This document shows, one piece after another, positions 1 to 6,700 of a stretch of DNA of 64,000 bases; the first letter of the stretch is position 1; the number at the start of each line of letters is the position of its first letter. Under the pieces are notes generated by a model. That model worked only from the letters and a program-made list of their open reading frames with translations, did no database searches and was not told where the DNA came from. Source of the stretch: Mycobacterium sp. MS1601 (GTDB lineage: Bacteria; Actinomycetota; Actinomycetes; Mycobacteriales; Mycobacteriaceae); assembly GCF_001984215.1 (NCBI RefSeq), contig NZ_CP019421.1:62001-126000 (forward strand), given 5' to 3'. Made by a program: the position numbers and the translations under genes.

Positions 1-2315
1 AAGTCGGCCTCGGGAAGACCCGCACCGCCATTGCGCTGTGCATGACGTTGCGGCAATTCGGAATCGCAAACAGGCCACTGTATTTGGTCCCAAACCATCT
101 TATTGAGCAAGCTCAAAGGGAGGCCTTGCAGACCGCCCCGTCGGGCAAGATTCTGGTGATCACCCGCGAGGACCTGACCCGCTACGGCCGGCGCCTCTTT
201 GCCGCACGCTGCGCCACCGGCGATTGGGATCTGGTCATCATGACCCACGAGACGTTTTCTTCCTTGCCGGTTCCCGCGCAGGTCGAGCGGGATTGGCTCG
301 ACGACCAGTTGGCCGAGCTGGAGGACTACCAGCGCAGCCAGGGCGCGACGGGCAAGCGTATTGCCGCTGCGGTGCGCTCACTGGAAGGTCGCATCGAGCG
401 GTTGCGCGACACCGCCACCGATCCGGACGTGATCACGTTCGACATGCTGGGTATCGACTACTTGGCTGTCGACGAGGCCGACCGCTTCCGCCGACTCCCT
501 GTCACGACCCGCGCGGAGGGGTTCAGCCTCGGCGCTTCCAAACGCGCCACCGACCTGCTGCTGAAGTTGTCGATGCTGCGCCGCGACAAGGGCTCTCGCC
601 CCTACGCGAGCATGTTCACAGGCACCCCTTACACCAACACTTTGGCCGAAGCCTTTGTCTGGCAACGCTTCTGTGACCCTGACCGGCTCGACGAAGCCGG
701 TCTCGGACACTTCGATGCGTGGGCTGCCCAGTTCGTCCGCTACGAAACGCTGATCGAGGTCAGCCCCGACGGCTCCGGGTTCCGCAGCAAGCGCCGCCCG
801 ACCGTGATTCAAAACGTGCCTGAACTCCGATCCATGATCGGAGCGTTCATGTCGATGGTCCGCAGCTCGATGACGGACCTGCCGTTGCCGACCCCGCATC
901 AGCACACGATCGTCGTTGAGCCAACGGACAACACCCGCACGTTCATGAGCGAACTGGTGCGCCGCGCCGACGATCTGCGGGCGCGCCGCGTTGGCCCGGA
1001 GACCGACAACATGTTGGCGATCTGCGGCGATGGACGCAAGGTGGCCCTGGATCCCAACCTGGTCGGCTTCTGCGAGACCGCACCCAAACTGGAGGTGGTC
1101 GCTGAGAACGTCGCGGCGATCTATCACCGCACCCGCGACGCGGTCTACGCCAATTCCGCGCGCCCGGGCGCGTTCCAGTTGGTGCTGTGCGACTTGGGAA
1201 CCCCACACCCAGACGACGCCCAGAGCTACGGCCGGATCCGCGAGGGACTACTCGCCCGGGGTGTGCCGGCCGACCGGATCCGCTTCATGCACGAGGCGAC
1301 CAATTCCAAGGCCCGCGAGGCACTGTTTGCAGCATGCCGCGATGGCCGGGTGTCGGTTCTGGTGGGCTCCACACCGAAGGTCGGTGTTGGCACCAACATT
1401 CAGAACCGCATGATCGCCCTGCACCACGTGGATCCCACCTGGACTGCCCGCGACTGGGATCAGCGCAACGGCCGCGGGATCCGCACCGGCAATCTGCATG
1501 ACGACATCGACATCTACTGCTACGCGGTGTCGGGATCGTTTGACGCCTACATGTTCCAGCTCGCCGAGCGCAAGAGCCGGGGTTTCGAGCAGCTGTACCG
1601 CACGGATAGCGACGCGCGGGAAATCGAGGACCTGGGCGATGGCACATTGAGTTTCGGGGAACTGAAGGCCGCGGCCGCCGGCAACTCGCTTCTGCTGCGC
1701 CAGCATCAGCTTCAGGTGAGGGTGCGCAAGCTGCGCCTCACGCACCTGACGGCACGCCAGAACGTCAACGCCGCCTTGTACGCAGCATCGGAGGCAGACC
1801 GCCGCGCCGATGCACTGCAGGAACGCGCCGGCCGCCTGGCCGAACTCGTCGACTATCTCCCCCAGCTCCCACCGCTGGACTTGGCGCGCTGCGCCGAGAA
1901 CGCGGCGTCGGACAACGGCCACCGTGCCCGGTACTCCAGCGGGCCGCTGCTGGTCGCGATCGTCGCAGAGCGCGGCGATCACCACCTGAAGGTCAGCTTC
2001 GGCTACCACCCGCTGTGGACGCAGGTGTTGCCGGCCAAGGTGCGCCGCCGCGGCGCCCAGGACGTCGCCGAGTGGACTCATCAGTTGGTGCGCGCCTGGC
2101 TCGATGGTGCGGCCGCTGAGCGCCGGCAGGCCCTCACCCGGGCCGACGATGCCCGTCACAGCGCAGCGCAATCGCGGGCCGCGGCTGACGGGACGGATCT
2201 GTCCGCACCGGCGGAGCTGGTCGCCGCCGAAGCTGAGCTGGCCGAGGTGACCGCCACGATCCAAGCGGAGATCCTTGACGCCGGCGAGGCACCGCGCGGG
2301 GAGGAGGCGGCCTGA
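1..2315 (+). CDS. SNF2/DEAD-like superfamily 2 helicase, 5' end missing
   Basis: The reading frame is open from base 3 and has no start codon in the window, so the true start lies to the left. The first codons give VGLGKT, the end of a Walker A motif. About 140 residues further on is a DEAD Walker B box in LAVDEADRF, then FTGTPYTN (motif III-like), and near residue 485 DQRNGRGIR, a motif VI with the arginine finger. These mark a two-lobed superfamily 2 ATPase. A charged, Ala-rich, probably coiled C-terminal tail of about 200 residues follows. Such very large helicases, often with an N-terminal methylase part, are common on actinobacterial plasmids and phages. Whether this one has a methylase part cannot be seen. 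A hairpin terminator follows the stop codon. Confidence 0.8.
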   Translation, partial: VGLGKTRTAIALCMTLRQFGIANRPLYLVPNHLIEQAQREALQTAPSGKILVITREDLTRYGRRLFAARCATGDWDLVIMTHETFSSLPVPAQVERDWLDDQLAELEDYQRSQGATGKRIAAAVRSLEGRIERLRDTATDPDVITFDMLGIDYLAVDEADRFRRLPVTTRAEGFSLGASKRATDLLLKLSMLRRDKGSRPYASMFTGTPYTNTLAEAFVWQRFCDPDRLDEAGLGHFDAWAAQFVRYETLIEVSPDGSGFRSKRRPTVIQNVPELRSMIGAFMSMVRSSMTDLPLPTPHQHTIVVEPTDNTRTFMSELVRRADDLRARRVGPETDNMLAICGDGRKVALDPNLVGFCETAPKLEVVAENVAAIYHRTRDAVYANSARPGAFQLVLCDLGTPHPDDAQSYGRIREGLLARGVPADRIRFMHEATNSKAREALFAACRDGRVSVLVGSTPKVGVGTNIQNRMIALHHVDPTWTARDWDQRNGRGIRTGNLHDDIDIYCYAVSGSFDAYMFQLAERKSRGFEQLYRTDSDAREIEDLGDGTLSFGELKAAAAGNSLLLRQHQLQVRVRKLRLTHLTARQNVNAALYAASEADRRADALQERAGRLAELVDYLPQLPPLDLARCAENAASDNGHRARYSSGPLLVAIVAERGDHHLKVSFGYHPLWTQVLPAKVRRRGAQDVAEWTHQLVRAWLDGAAAERRQALTRADDARHSAAQSRAAADGTDLSAPAELVAAEAELAEVTATIQAEILDAGEAPRGEEAA

Positions 2316-2323
2316 TCCGCGCT

Positions 2324-2354
2324 GGTGGGGCGCGCCGGCATCGTGCGCCCCACC
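2324..2354 (+). terminator. Hairpin after the helicase gene
   Basis: A perfect 10-bp inverted repeat, GGTGGGGCGC and GCGCCCCACC, with an 11-nt loop lies 8 bases after the helicase stop codon. There is no T-run, which is usual for mycobacterial terminators. The next + strand gene starts 100 bases further on. Confidence 0.6.
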
Positions 2355-2375
2355 GGCCCGGCCACGCCTGGACCT

Positions 2376-2394
2376 GCACTGATAGCACGTCCCT
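2376..2394 (+). promoter_or_regulatory. Dispersed 19-bp element, copy 1
   Basis: Reads GCACTGATAGCACGTCCCT. It lies 60 bases upstream of the gene at 2455 and in the same orientation. It is one of 14 related boundary elements in the window. Confidence 0.6.
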
Positions 2395-2454
2395 GCCACT
2401 GCCCGCACGCGATACGCTCGACGACGTGACGGGCGCGGTGCATAGGGCTACGAC

Positions 2455-3402
2455 ATGGTGAAGCGCAAAGGCCTCCCGTGGGCCCCCACGTCCGTTCCCG
2501 ACATGCGACGGCAGTGGTGTGACGCGCTCGATGCCCTTGTCGCACACCAATCGTCGGCGTTGGAGGAACCCACCGATCCCGCACTCGGCGGTTCTCGCCG
2601 CTTGCAACGCATGCAGGCCAAGCTGGCCGAGTCCCTGACCCAGATGAGCGCCGAGTCCGAGGCCATTCGCAGCGCCGAACTGTTCTGGGTAAGCCGCGAC
2701 ATGGTGGACGTCGCCCTCGACGCCGCCGATTCGCTGCCCGAGTGGACGCCTGCGATCGCCGCGCCGTGCCCCACCGGGGTGCTCTGTTGGGCCAAGCCCG
2801 CCGGCGACGTTCCATGGAACGCATTGAGTGCTGATGACCCGGCCGAGGTGACGTGGGACGGGCTGTGGTGGTGGTCGCGCCCAGATGGAGTACTCCAGCT
2901 GCAACCGCTATCGCGGCTGGCAAAGAACCCTGAGCTGCTGGCGCCCTACCAAGTGACTTCGCCGCTGTGGGCAACCAACCCGACCCTGATGGTGCAGCCG
3001 TTGGTTCCCCGTACCGCCGAGGTGGCCGGCGCGGCCGACGCGTCCCCTCTGGTGAGCATCGTGGGCGCGGCGTGGCTGCTGATGGGTCAGCCGACCGTCG
3101 CCGCGACCCGAGCGCTGGAGACCCCTGCGCGGGGCCGCCAAGAGGGCCCGGCGGACGGGGAGGCTGACCCTGATCAGGTCAGCATCATCGAGTTGCGCCG
3201 GCCGATGAGCCCGCCGCGAGAGGGCGACGGTTCCTCGTCTGACCGCCAGTATCACCACCGCTGGTGGGTTGGCGGGCACTGGCGTCAGCAGGCGTGCGGC
3301 CCCAACCACGCGGATCGACGCCCGAAGTGGATCGCCCCGTACGTCAAGGGTCCCGACGGTGCTCCGTTGAAGAAGGACCGCGTCTACCTGTGGCGCCGGT
3401 AG
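2455..3402 (+). CDS. Conserved hypothetical protein with C-terminal HRWWV/PYVKGPDG motif
   Basis: 315 residues, no signal peptide or membrane segment. The C-terminus has the pattern HHRWWVGGHWR, then WIAPYVKGPDGAPL, ending in an Arg-rich tail. This ending recurs in hypothetical proteins of actinobacterial plasmids and phages, where a Trp/Arg/His-rich tail follows a variable body. No catalytic motif is visible, so no function is assigned. The ATG at 2455 has a weak AGGG ribosome site 8 bases upstream. The 3' end overlaps the convergent gene below it by 59 bases. A dispersed 19-bp element lies just upstream. Confidence 0.75.
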   Translation: MVKRKGLPWAPTSVPDMRRQWCDALDALVAHQSSALEEPTDPALGGSRRLQRMQAKLAESLTQMSAESEAIRSAELFWVSRDMVDVALDAADSLPEWTPAIAAPCPTGVLCWAKPAGDVPWNALSADDPAEVTWDGLWWWSRPDGVLQLQPLSRLAKNPELLAPYQVTSPLWATNPTLMVQPLVPRTAEVAGAADASPLVSIVGAAWLLMGQPTVAATRALETPARGRQEGPADGEADPDQVSIIELRRPMSPPREGDGSSSDRQYHHRWWVGGHWRQQACGPNHADRRPKWIAPYVKGPDGAPLKKDRVYLWRR

Positions 3403-3712
3403 GGCCCTCGTTGTCGTGCTCGGCGCCCTCGATCACCGCGGGTGGCTGTTCCCATGAGCGGTGGATGCTGGCCAGTTCGCGGCGTCGCCGCGCTTCGCGG
3501 AGGTACTCGATGCCGCGCTCGACGAGCGATCCACGGAATGGGTCTTCACGCAGGCCCGCGATGTTTTCGGTGACGAGCTTGTGGACCAGCTCTTTCGGCG
3601 CCAAACCGTAGGCCGCGCAGACGGCCTTGAACTCATCGACGGCGTCGTCTCCGACCAGTTCGAAGACGGTACCGATCCGCGGGGTGTTCGGGGCCCTCTT
3701 GCGGCGGCTCAT
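3344..3712 (-). CDS. Small hypothetical protein, possible DNA-binding
   Basis: 122 residues, basic at the N-terminus (MSRRKRAP), followed by a helical stretch (DDAVDEFKAVCAAYGLAPKE) that could be a short helix-turn-helix or ribbon-helix-helix-like fold. The C-terminal 40 residues are polar and look disordered. The gene is the last of a minus-strand series and its 3' end overlaps the + strand gene ending at 3402. A copy of the dispersed 19-bp element begins 34 bases upstream of the start, in the direction of transcription. No family recognised. Confidence 0.6.
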   Translation of the reverse strand: MSRRKRAPNTPRIGTVFELVGDDAVDEFKAVCAAYGLAPKELVHKLVTENIAGLREDPFRGSLVERGIEYLREARRRRELASIHRSWEQPPAVIEGAEHDNEGPTGATGRRGPSSTEHRRDP

Positions 3713-3745
3713 CGGCGCGTCACCGGCTTCCCGTCCGGTTCTCGC

Positions 3746-3764
3746 GGGGACGTGCCGTATCCGC
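3746..3764 (-). promoter_or_regulatory. Dispersed 19-bp element, copy 2
   Basis: Minus-strand reading GCGGATACGGCACGTCCCC. It lies between the stop of one minus-strand gene (3768) and the start of the next (3712). Confidence 0.55.
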
Positions 3765-3767
3765 AGG

Positions 3768-4100
3768 TCATGATCCTTTGGCTGGCCGGTTTGGCGCCTC
3801 GTTGCCCCGGGGGGCGATGGTGATGGTGGTCTTGTAGCCTTCCGGCACCACCATCACCGCGGCGGCCGGGTGCAGCGCTACGGAGAACTCGCCGAGCCTG
3901 AGCACCAGCAGCGGTTTGGTCACCGACTTCGCCGGCGGAAACAGCAGTGGCCCGGTGAGCGTGTTGCGGCCGCGGCGCACAGCGATGATCTGCCCGACGT
4001 GCACGGTCGACAGCGCACCGACGTTGATCTCGTAGGGGCCCAGCTCCGGCACGGGCTGCAGCCGCCTCGATCGCCGAACGGTTCCCAGGGCCATCCTCAT
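3768..4100 (-). CDS. Hypothetical protein
   Basis: 110 residues, beta-rich in appearance (alternating V/L/I with polar residues, for example TKPLLVLRLGEFSVALHPAA). There is no membrane segment and no known motif. Its ATG overlaps the stop codon of the preceding gene as ATGA, so it is probably translationally coupled to the winged-helix-like protein upstream. It belongs to a run of minus-strand genes from about 5824 downwards with very small or negative gaps. Confidence 0.65.
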   Translation of the reverse strand: MRMALGTVRRSRRLQPVPELGPYEINVGALSTVHVGQIIAVRRGRNTLTGPLLFPPAKSVTKPLLVLRLGEFSVALHPAAAVMVVPEGYKTTITIAPRGNEAPNRPAKGS

Positions 4101-4339
4101 GAGACCCTGCCCGCTTCAGTGAGCCGGTAGAGCCAGGCCGTGATCGCCGGCCGGTGTGTGCGCTCGACTAGGCCCTTGCGGGTCAGCCCGGCCAGGCCCC
4201 GTTGAACGCGGGAGCTGGGCCGGCCCACATCCATCGGCCGCAGCCACTTCTCGGGCGGGCTTCCGAGGTCGTGCAGCATCTCAAGGACCTCTTCCTCGGT
4301 CTCGGTCAGATTCACGGGAATGTTGTTGCTACTCAACAC
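4097..4339 (-). CDS. Winged-helix-like small DNA-binding protein
   Basis: 80 residues from the GTG at 4339, with TTG at 4336 as an alternative. A GAGGGGAG ribosome site lies just upstream of both. The pattern LTETEEEVLEMLHDLG ... RPSSRVQRGLAGLTRKGLVERTH ... WLYRLTEAGR is typical of a winged helix: helices, a recognition helix, then a hydrophobic wing ending in LTEAG. The open frame continues upstream to 4537, but that part lies inside the previous gene and has unlikely composition, so the short form is preferred. The start overlaps the end of the upstream gene by 11 bases. Confidence 0.7.
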   Translation of the reverse strand: MLSSNNIPVNLTETEEEVLEMLHDLGSPPEKWLRPMDVGRPSSRVQRGLAGLTRKGLVERTHRPAITAWLYRLTEAGRVS

Positions 4340-4949
4340 CGCTCCCCTCGTCGCATGAGGTCGCAGCGGAATCGTGGCAGCCTCGCCCGTAGGGTGCGCC
4401 AGGGCGATCCGCGCCTCGATACACACCGAGGATGTTCTCGTCGAAATGCCGCGGCGTTCGGGTCCGGGCCCGTTCATCCACCGCCAAGTGCACCTGCGCC
4501 GCGCGCCCAAGTACCGCGATTCTTTGGAGCACGTCATCGGGGATGTGGTCGCCGTCGCCGATGAGCAGCAGTATCGGGCGCTGATCGGACCAAGGCCGTT
4601 CGGACCTTCGTCGGTTCAACCGGCGCCGCAGCCGTTCGTCCATGCCGGCAAGTGCTGCGCGTATCTCGTCACGGTCGGGGCCCAGGACCGTTGCCCCTGC
4701 AGCGAGTACCTTCGCCAACGCTGTCTGCGGTAGTGGACCATTCGACGTGCTCTCGACGAGGACGCATTCCCATGCCTGGCCGCGGGCATCGGCGACGACC
4801 GCCTCAGCACCGCCTGCGTGCCAGCGGGGCACCCAGGCGTGCGCCAGGCACTGCGTGTGGGCGGTGCGCGGGCTCCAATCACGCAGCGTGACTGCCTCGC
4901 CCAGCATGCTCCCCGGAGGCGGGGCCGGTCGCTTCGTTTCACCAGTCAC
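4329..4949 (-). CDS. Hypothetical protein
   Basis: About 206 residues from the GTG at 4949. A longer frame exists to 5297 but its extra part lies on top of the gene ending at 4960 and is low-complexity Ser/Pro/Arg, so it is discarded. The body has alternating hydrophobic segments (EAVVADARGQAWECVLVES; RPILLLIGDGDHIPDDVLQRIAVLG) that suggest an alpha/beta fold, and ILLLIGDGD could be a nucleotide-binding or metal-binding strand-loop. No family recognised. It starts 10 bases after the preceding stop and overlaps the winged-helix gene downstream. Confidence 0.6.
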   Translation of the reverse strand: MTGETKRPAPPPGSMLGEAVTLRDWSPRTAHTQCLAHAWVPRWHAGGAEAVVADARGQAWECVLVESTSNGPLPQTALAKVLAAGATVLGPDRDEIRAALAGMDERLRRRLNRRRSERPWSDQRPILLLIGDGDHIPDDVLQRIAVLGRAAQVHLAVDERARTRTPRHFDENILGVYRGADRPGAPYGRGCHDSAATSCDEGSGVE

Positions 4950-4959
4950 GGCGCTAGTC

Positions 4960-5334
4960 CTATCGAGAGGTGGAGGTGTGGTGGCGGATGAAGGCCGCGG
5001 TGTACACGCCGCTGAAGTCGAGCTGGAACTCGTAGCGCTCGCACGGATACCCCAGGCGTGCGGCCACGGGCCCCACATCCATAGGGTGGTTCGCCTGCGG
5101 CCGGGGCAGAGTCGGATGCGGCGGGGGGATCTCTTCGGGCAGCGCAGGAATGAGGTCGACGACTTCACCGAGCCCGGTCCATTCGCCGTCTGGGCTGAAA
5201 CGCGGTTCGAACACCACCCAGTTGGGTTGGCGCACGCACCCATCGGCGTCACGCGCTTCGTAATGCGATGCGACGATTTGGCCCCATTGCTCGACATTCT
5301 TGGGCCGGATCGCGTCAGCGATGTTGATCGTCAT
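4960..5334 (-). CDS. Hypothetical protein
   Basis: 124 residues from the ATG at 5334, which has a strong GGAGG ribosome site 6 bases upstream. The frame is open to 5568 but the extra part lacks coding character. Sequence is mixed alpha/beta (RQPNWVVFEPRFSPDGEWTGLGEVVDLIP; ARLGYPCERYEFQLDFSGVYTAAF). No membrane segment or known motif. It sits between small genes of the same run and is probably co-transcribed with them. Confidence 0.65.
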   Translation of the reverse strand: MTINIADAIRPKNVEQWGQIVASHYEARDADGCVRQPNWVVFEPRFSPDGEWTGLGEVVDLIPALPEEIPPPHPTLPRPQANHPMDVGPVAARLGYPCERYEFQLDFSGVYTAAFIRHHTSTSR

Positions 5335-5500
5335 GTGCGCCTCCGTCTCTGTCGTGCCGCGCTGGCGATGCTGCATCCCGGTCGTCGCTGCTGTGCGGCG
5401 CGGGTTGGATGCCGATGTCGGCTGCGCCGCTACGCAACGGGCGGCCTTGAGCGCGTCGGATCTGCCGTAGCAGTGCCGCCGTGGTGGGCGTGTATGGCAT
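5315..5500 (-). CDS. Possible small protein
   Basis: 61 residues, polar and basic, with a short helical start (TTAALLRQIRRAQGRPLR) and a His/Asp-rich tail. The ATG at 5500 has an AAAGGGTG sequence about 8 bases upstream, and the 3' end overlaps the next gene by 20 bases, as elsewhere in this run. Composition is not decisive, so this may be a chance frame. Confidence 0.35.
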   Translation of the reverse strand: MPYTPTTAALLRQIRRAQGRPLRSGAADIGIQPAPHSSDDRDAASPARHDRDGGAHDDQHR

Positions 5501-5551
5501 TGGCGTGCACCCTTTTCCGTACTCGGGCGCGCCCTGGTCCAGGGCGCAGCA

Positions 5552-5824
5552 TTAGGACAAGTTGTCAAGAACGAGTTGGTCTTCGGCGCGGTCGGCTTCG
5601 ACGAGCGCGTAGTCCTCGCCGGCGTTCAGGAACGGTCGGCGTGGAACTGCCGCGCTGCGCCGTGCGAGATCTCGCCCAAGAACCGATGCGGCCCACTCCT
5701 CACCGCGCCGGTCGAGCACCCGTAAACAGGTGTGCAGAACCGTCGGGTCCACGAACTGCGATCGCCGGGATTGCCCTCGGGCGCGCAACTCAACGAGTGT
5801 GGGTTCGGGCAACTGGGTGATCAT
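5552..5824 (-). CDS. Hypothetical protein
   Basis: 90 residues, mostly helical (EPTLVELRARGQSRRSQFVDPTVLHTCLRVLDRRGEEWAASVLGRD by parts), acidic at the C-terminus. A GAGAGGGA ribosome site precedes the ATG at 5824. It starts 12 bases downstream of the 249-residue gene and is probably co-transcribed with it. No known family. Confidence 0.65.
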   Translation of the reverse strand: MITQLPEPTLVELRARGQSRRSQFVDPTVLHTCLRVLDRRGEEWAASVLGRDLARRSAAVPRRPFLNAGEDYALVEADRAEDQLVLDNLS

Positions 5825-5836
5825 TTGTCGTCCCTC

Positions 5837-6586
5837 TCAGTCGTTGCTTCGGACGTAGGTGTCGAGTGCGATCTGGATTGCCGGGTAGTCGCGGTATTCA
5901 GCGCGCGCGTCCTCAACGAACCGCCTGGTGGCTTGAGCGCCGAATCGGATCCCTGCGCTTCGGGGGTAGCGCTGCACCGGCTCGTTCGGTGGGGCCCACC
6001 ACAGCAAGGGACGTGTGGCGATGAAGTCTGAGACCGCGGCGAATTGCCGTAGTGGTTCGACGAGCTGGCCCAGGTGCTCGCCGTAGATGTCGGCGGCGAT
6101 GTGTCCGCCGGGCCCGAAGGCCGCCGTGGTGAGGTTGGTTCGAGGTGAACGGTTCTGCGCGGCAATGGCATCCCAGACGGGTTGGGCGATCATCGCGAAT
6201 ACCACCGGGTCTCCGTCGAGCACTGTCGAGGGCGGATAGGGCTGCCCGTACAGCTCGGAGCATGTGGTGGTGCGCTCGACGAGATACAGCAGTGACTCGA
6301 TGTCGATGTCGGGGTCAAACCAGTGGGGGTCACCGGCATGGGTGTGATCGTGTGCCTGGAATCGGCCGGCGCGGTGGGCGGCGGAGAAGAACCGCGTCAG
6401 CAGCGCCGCGTTGAGGTCGGCGGGCACCGACTCGATGCATCCGAACCCGTCATAGGTTCCGTGGATACCCAGCGAGATGGGGCAGTAGTGGCCGTCGGGC
6501 GTGCGGTGTAACAGCACGACGGTGGTATCGACGCTGCTGCCCAGGTTGATACCGGTGATCAGGCAGGTCGTGTCGTAGAAGCCCAT
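5837..6586 (-). CDS. Conserved hypothetical protein
   Basis: 249 residues. The N-terminus (MGFYDTTCLITGINLG, then TTVVLLHRTPDGHYCPISLGIHGTYDG) contains paired Cys and aromatic residues. Similar openings occur in actinobacterial proteins of unknown role, some next to immunity or SMI1-like genes; that link is recollection only. The rest has conserved-looking Trp and Asp (HAGDPHWFDPDIDIESLLYL). There is no signal peptide or membrane segment. The start follows a 92-base AT-richer gap after dnaB, which probably carries its promoter. Confidence 0.7.
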   Translation of the reverse strand: MGFYDTTCLITGINLGSSVDTTVVLLHRTPDGHYCPISLGIHGTYDGFGCIESVPADLNAALLTRFFSAAHRAGRFQAHDHTHAGDPHWFDPDIDIESLLYLVERTTTCSELYGQPYPPSTVLDGDPVVFAMIAQPVWDAIAAQNRSPRTNLTTAAFGPGGHIAADIYGEHLGQLVEPLRQFAAVSDFIATRPLLWWAPPNEPVQRYPRSAGIRFGAQATRRFVEDARAEYRDYPAIQIALDTYVRSND

Positions 6587-6700
6587 GGCGCGCTCACCTC
6601 CCGCATGCCGATTGTTGTCCCGCAGCTAACCACTGGAAATCACCGCGGCCTGTGCGTGTGACGTTATATTGTTATTGATCAATATGATTGTCCTCCGCCC
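6587..6700 (-). promoter_or_regulatory. AT-rich promoter region upstream of the 6586 gene
   Basis: Bases 6661-6690 form a short AT-rich island in otherwise GC-rich DNA and contain the 10-bp palindrome ATTGATCAAT. It overlaps the last codons of dnaB and lies about 75-100 bases before the ATG at 6586. It is most simply a promoter or operator. No convincing -35/-10 pair with 17-base spacing could be fixed. Confidence 0.35.

Noticed and set aside
4329..5297. Long form (322 residues) of the gene at 4329-4949
   Set aside because: The N-terminal 116 residues overlap the gene at 4960-5334 and are Ser/Pro/Arg low complexity.
6661..6690. AT-rich island next to dnaB considered as a replication origin
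   Set aside because: Too short, without iterons or DnaA boxes, and no initiator gene nearby; a promoter is simpler.
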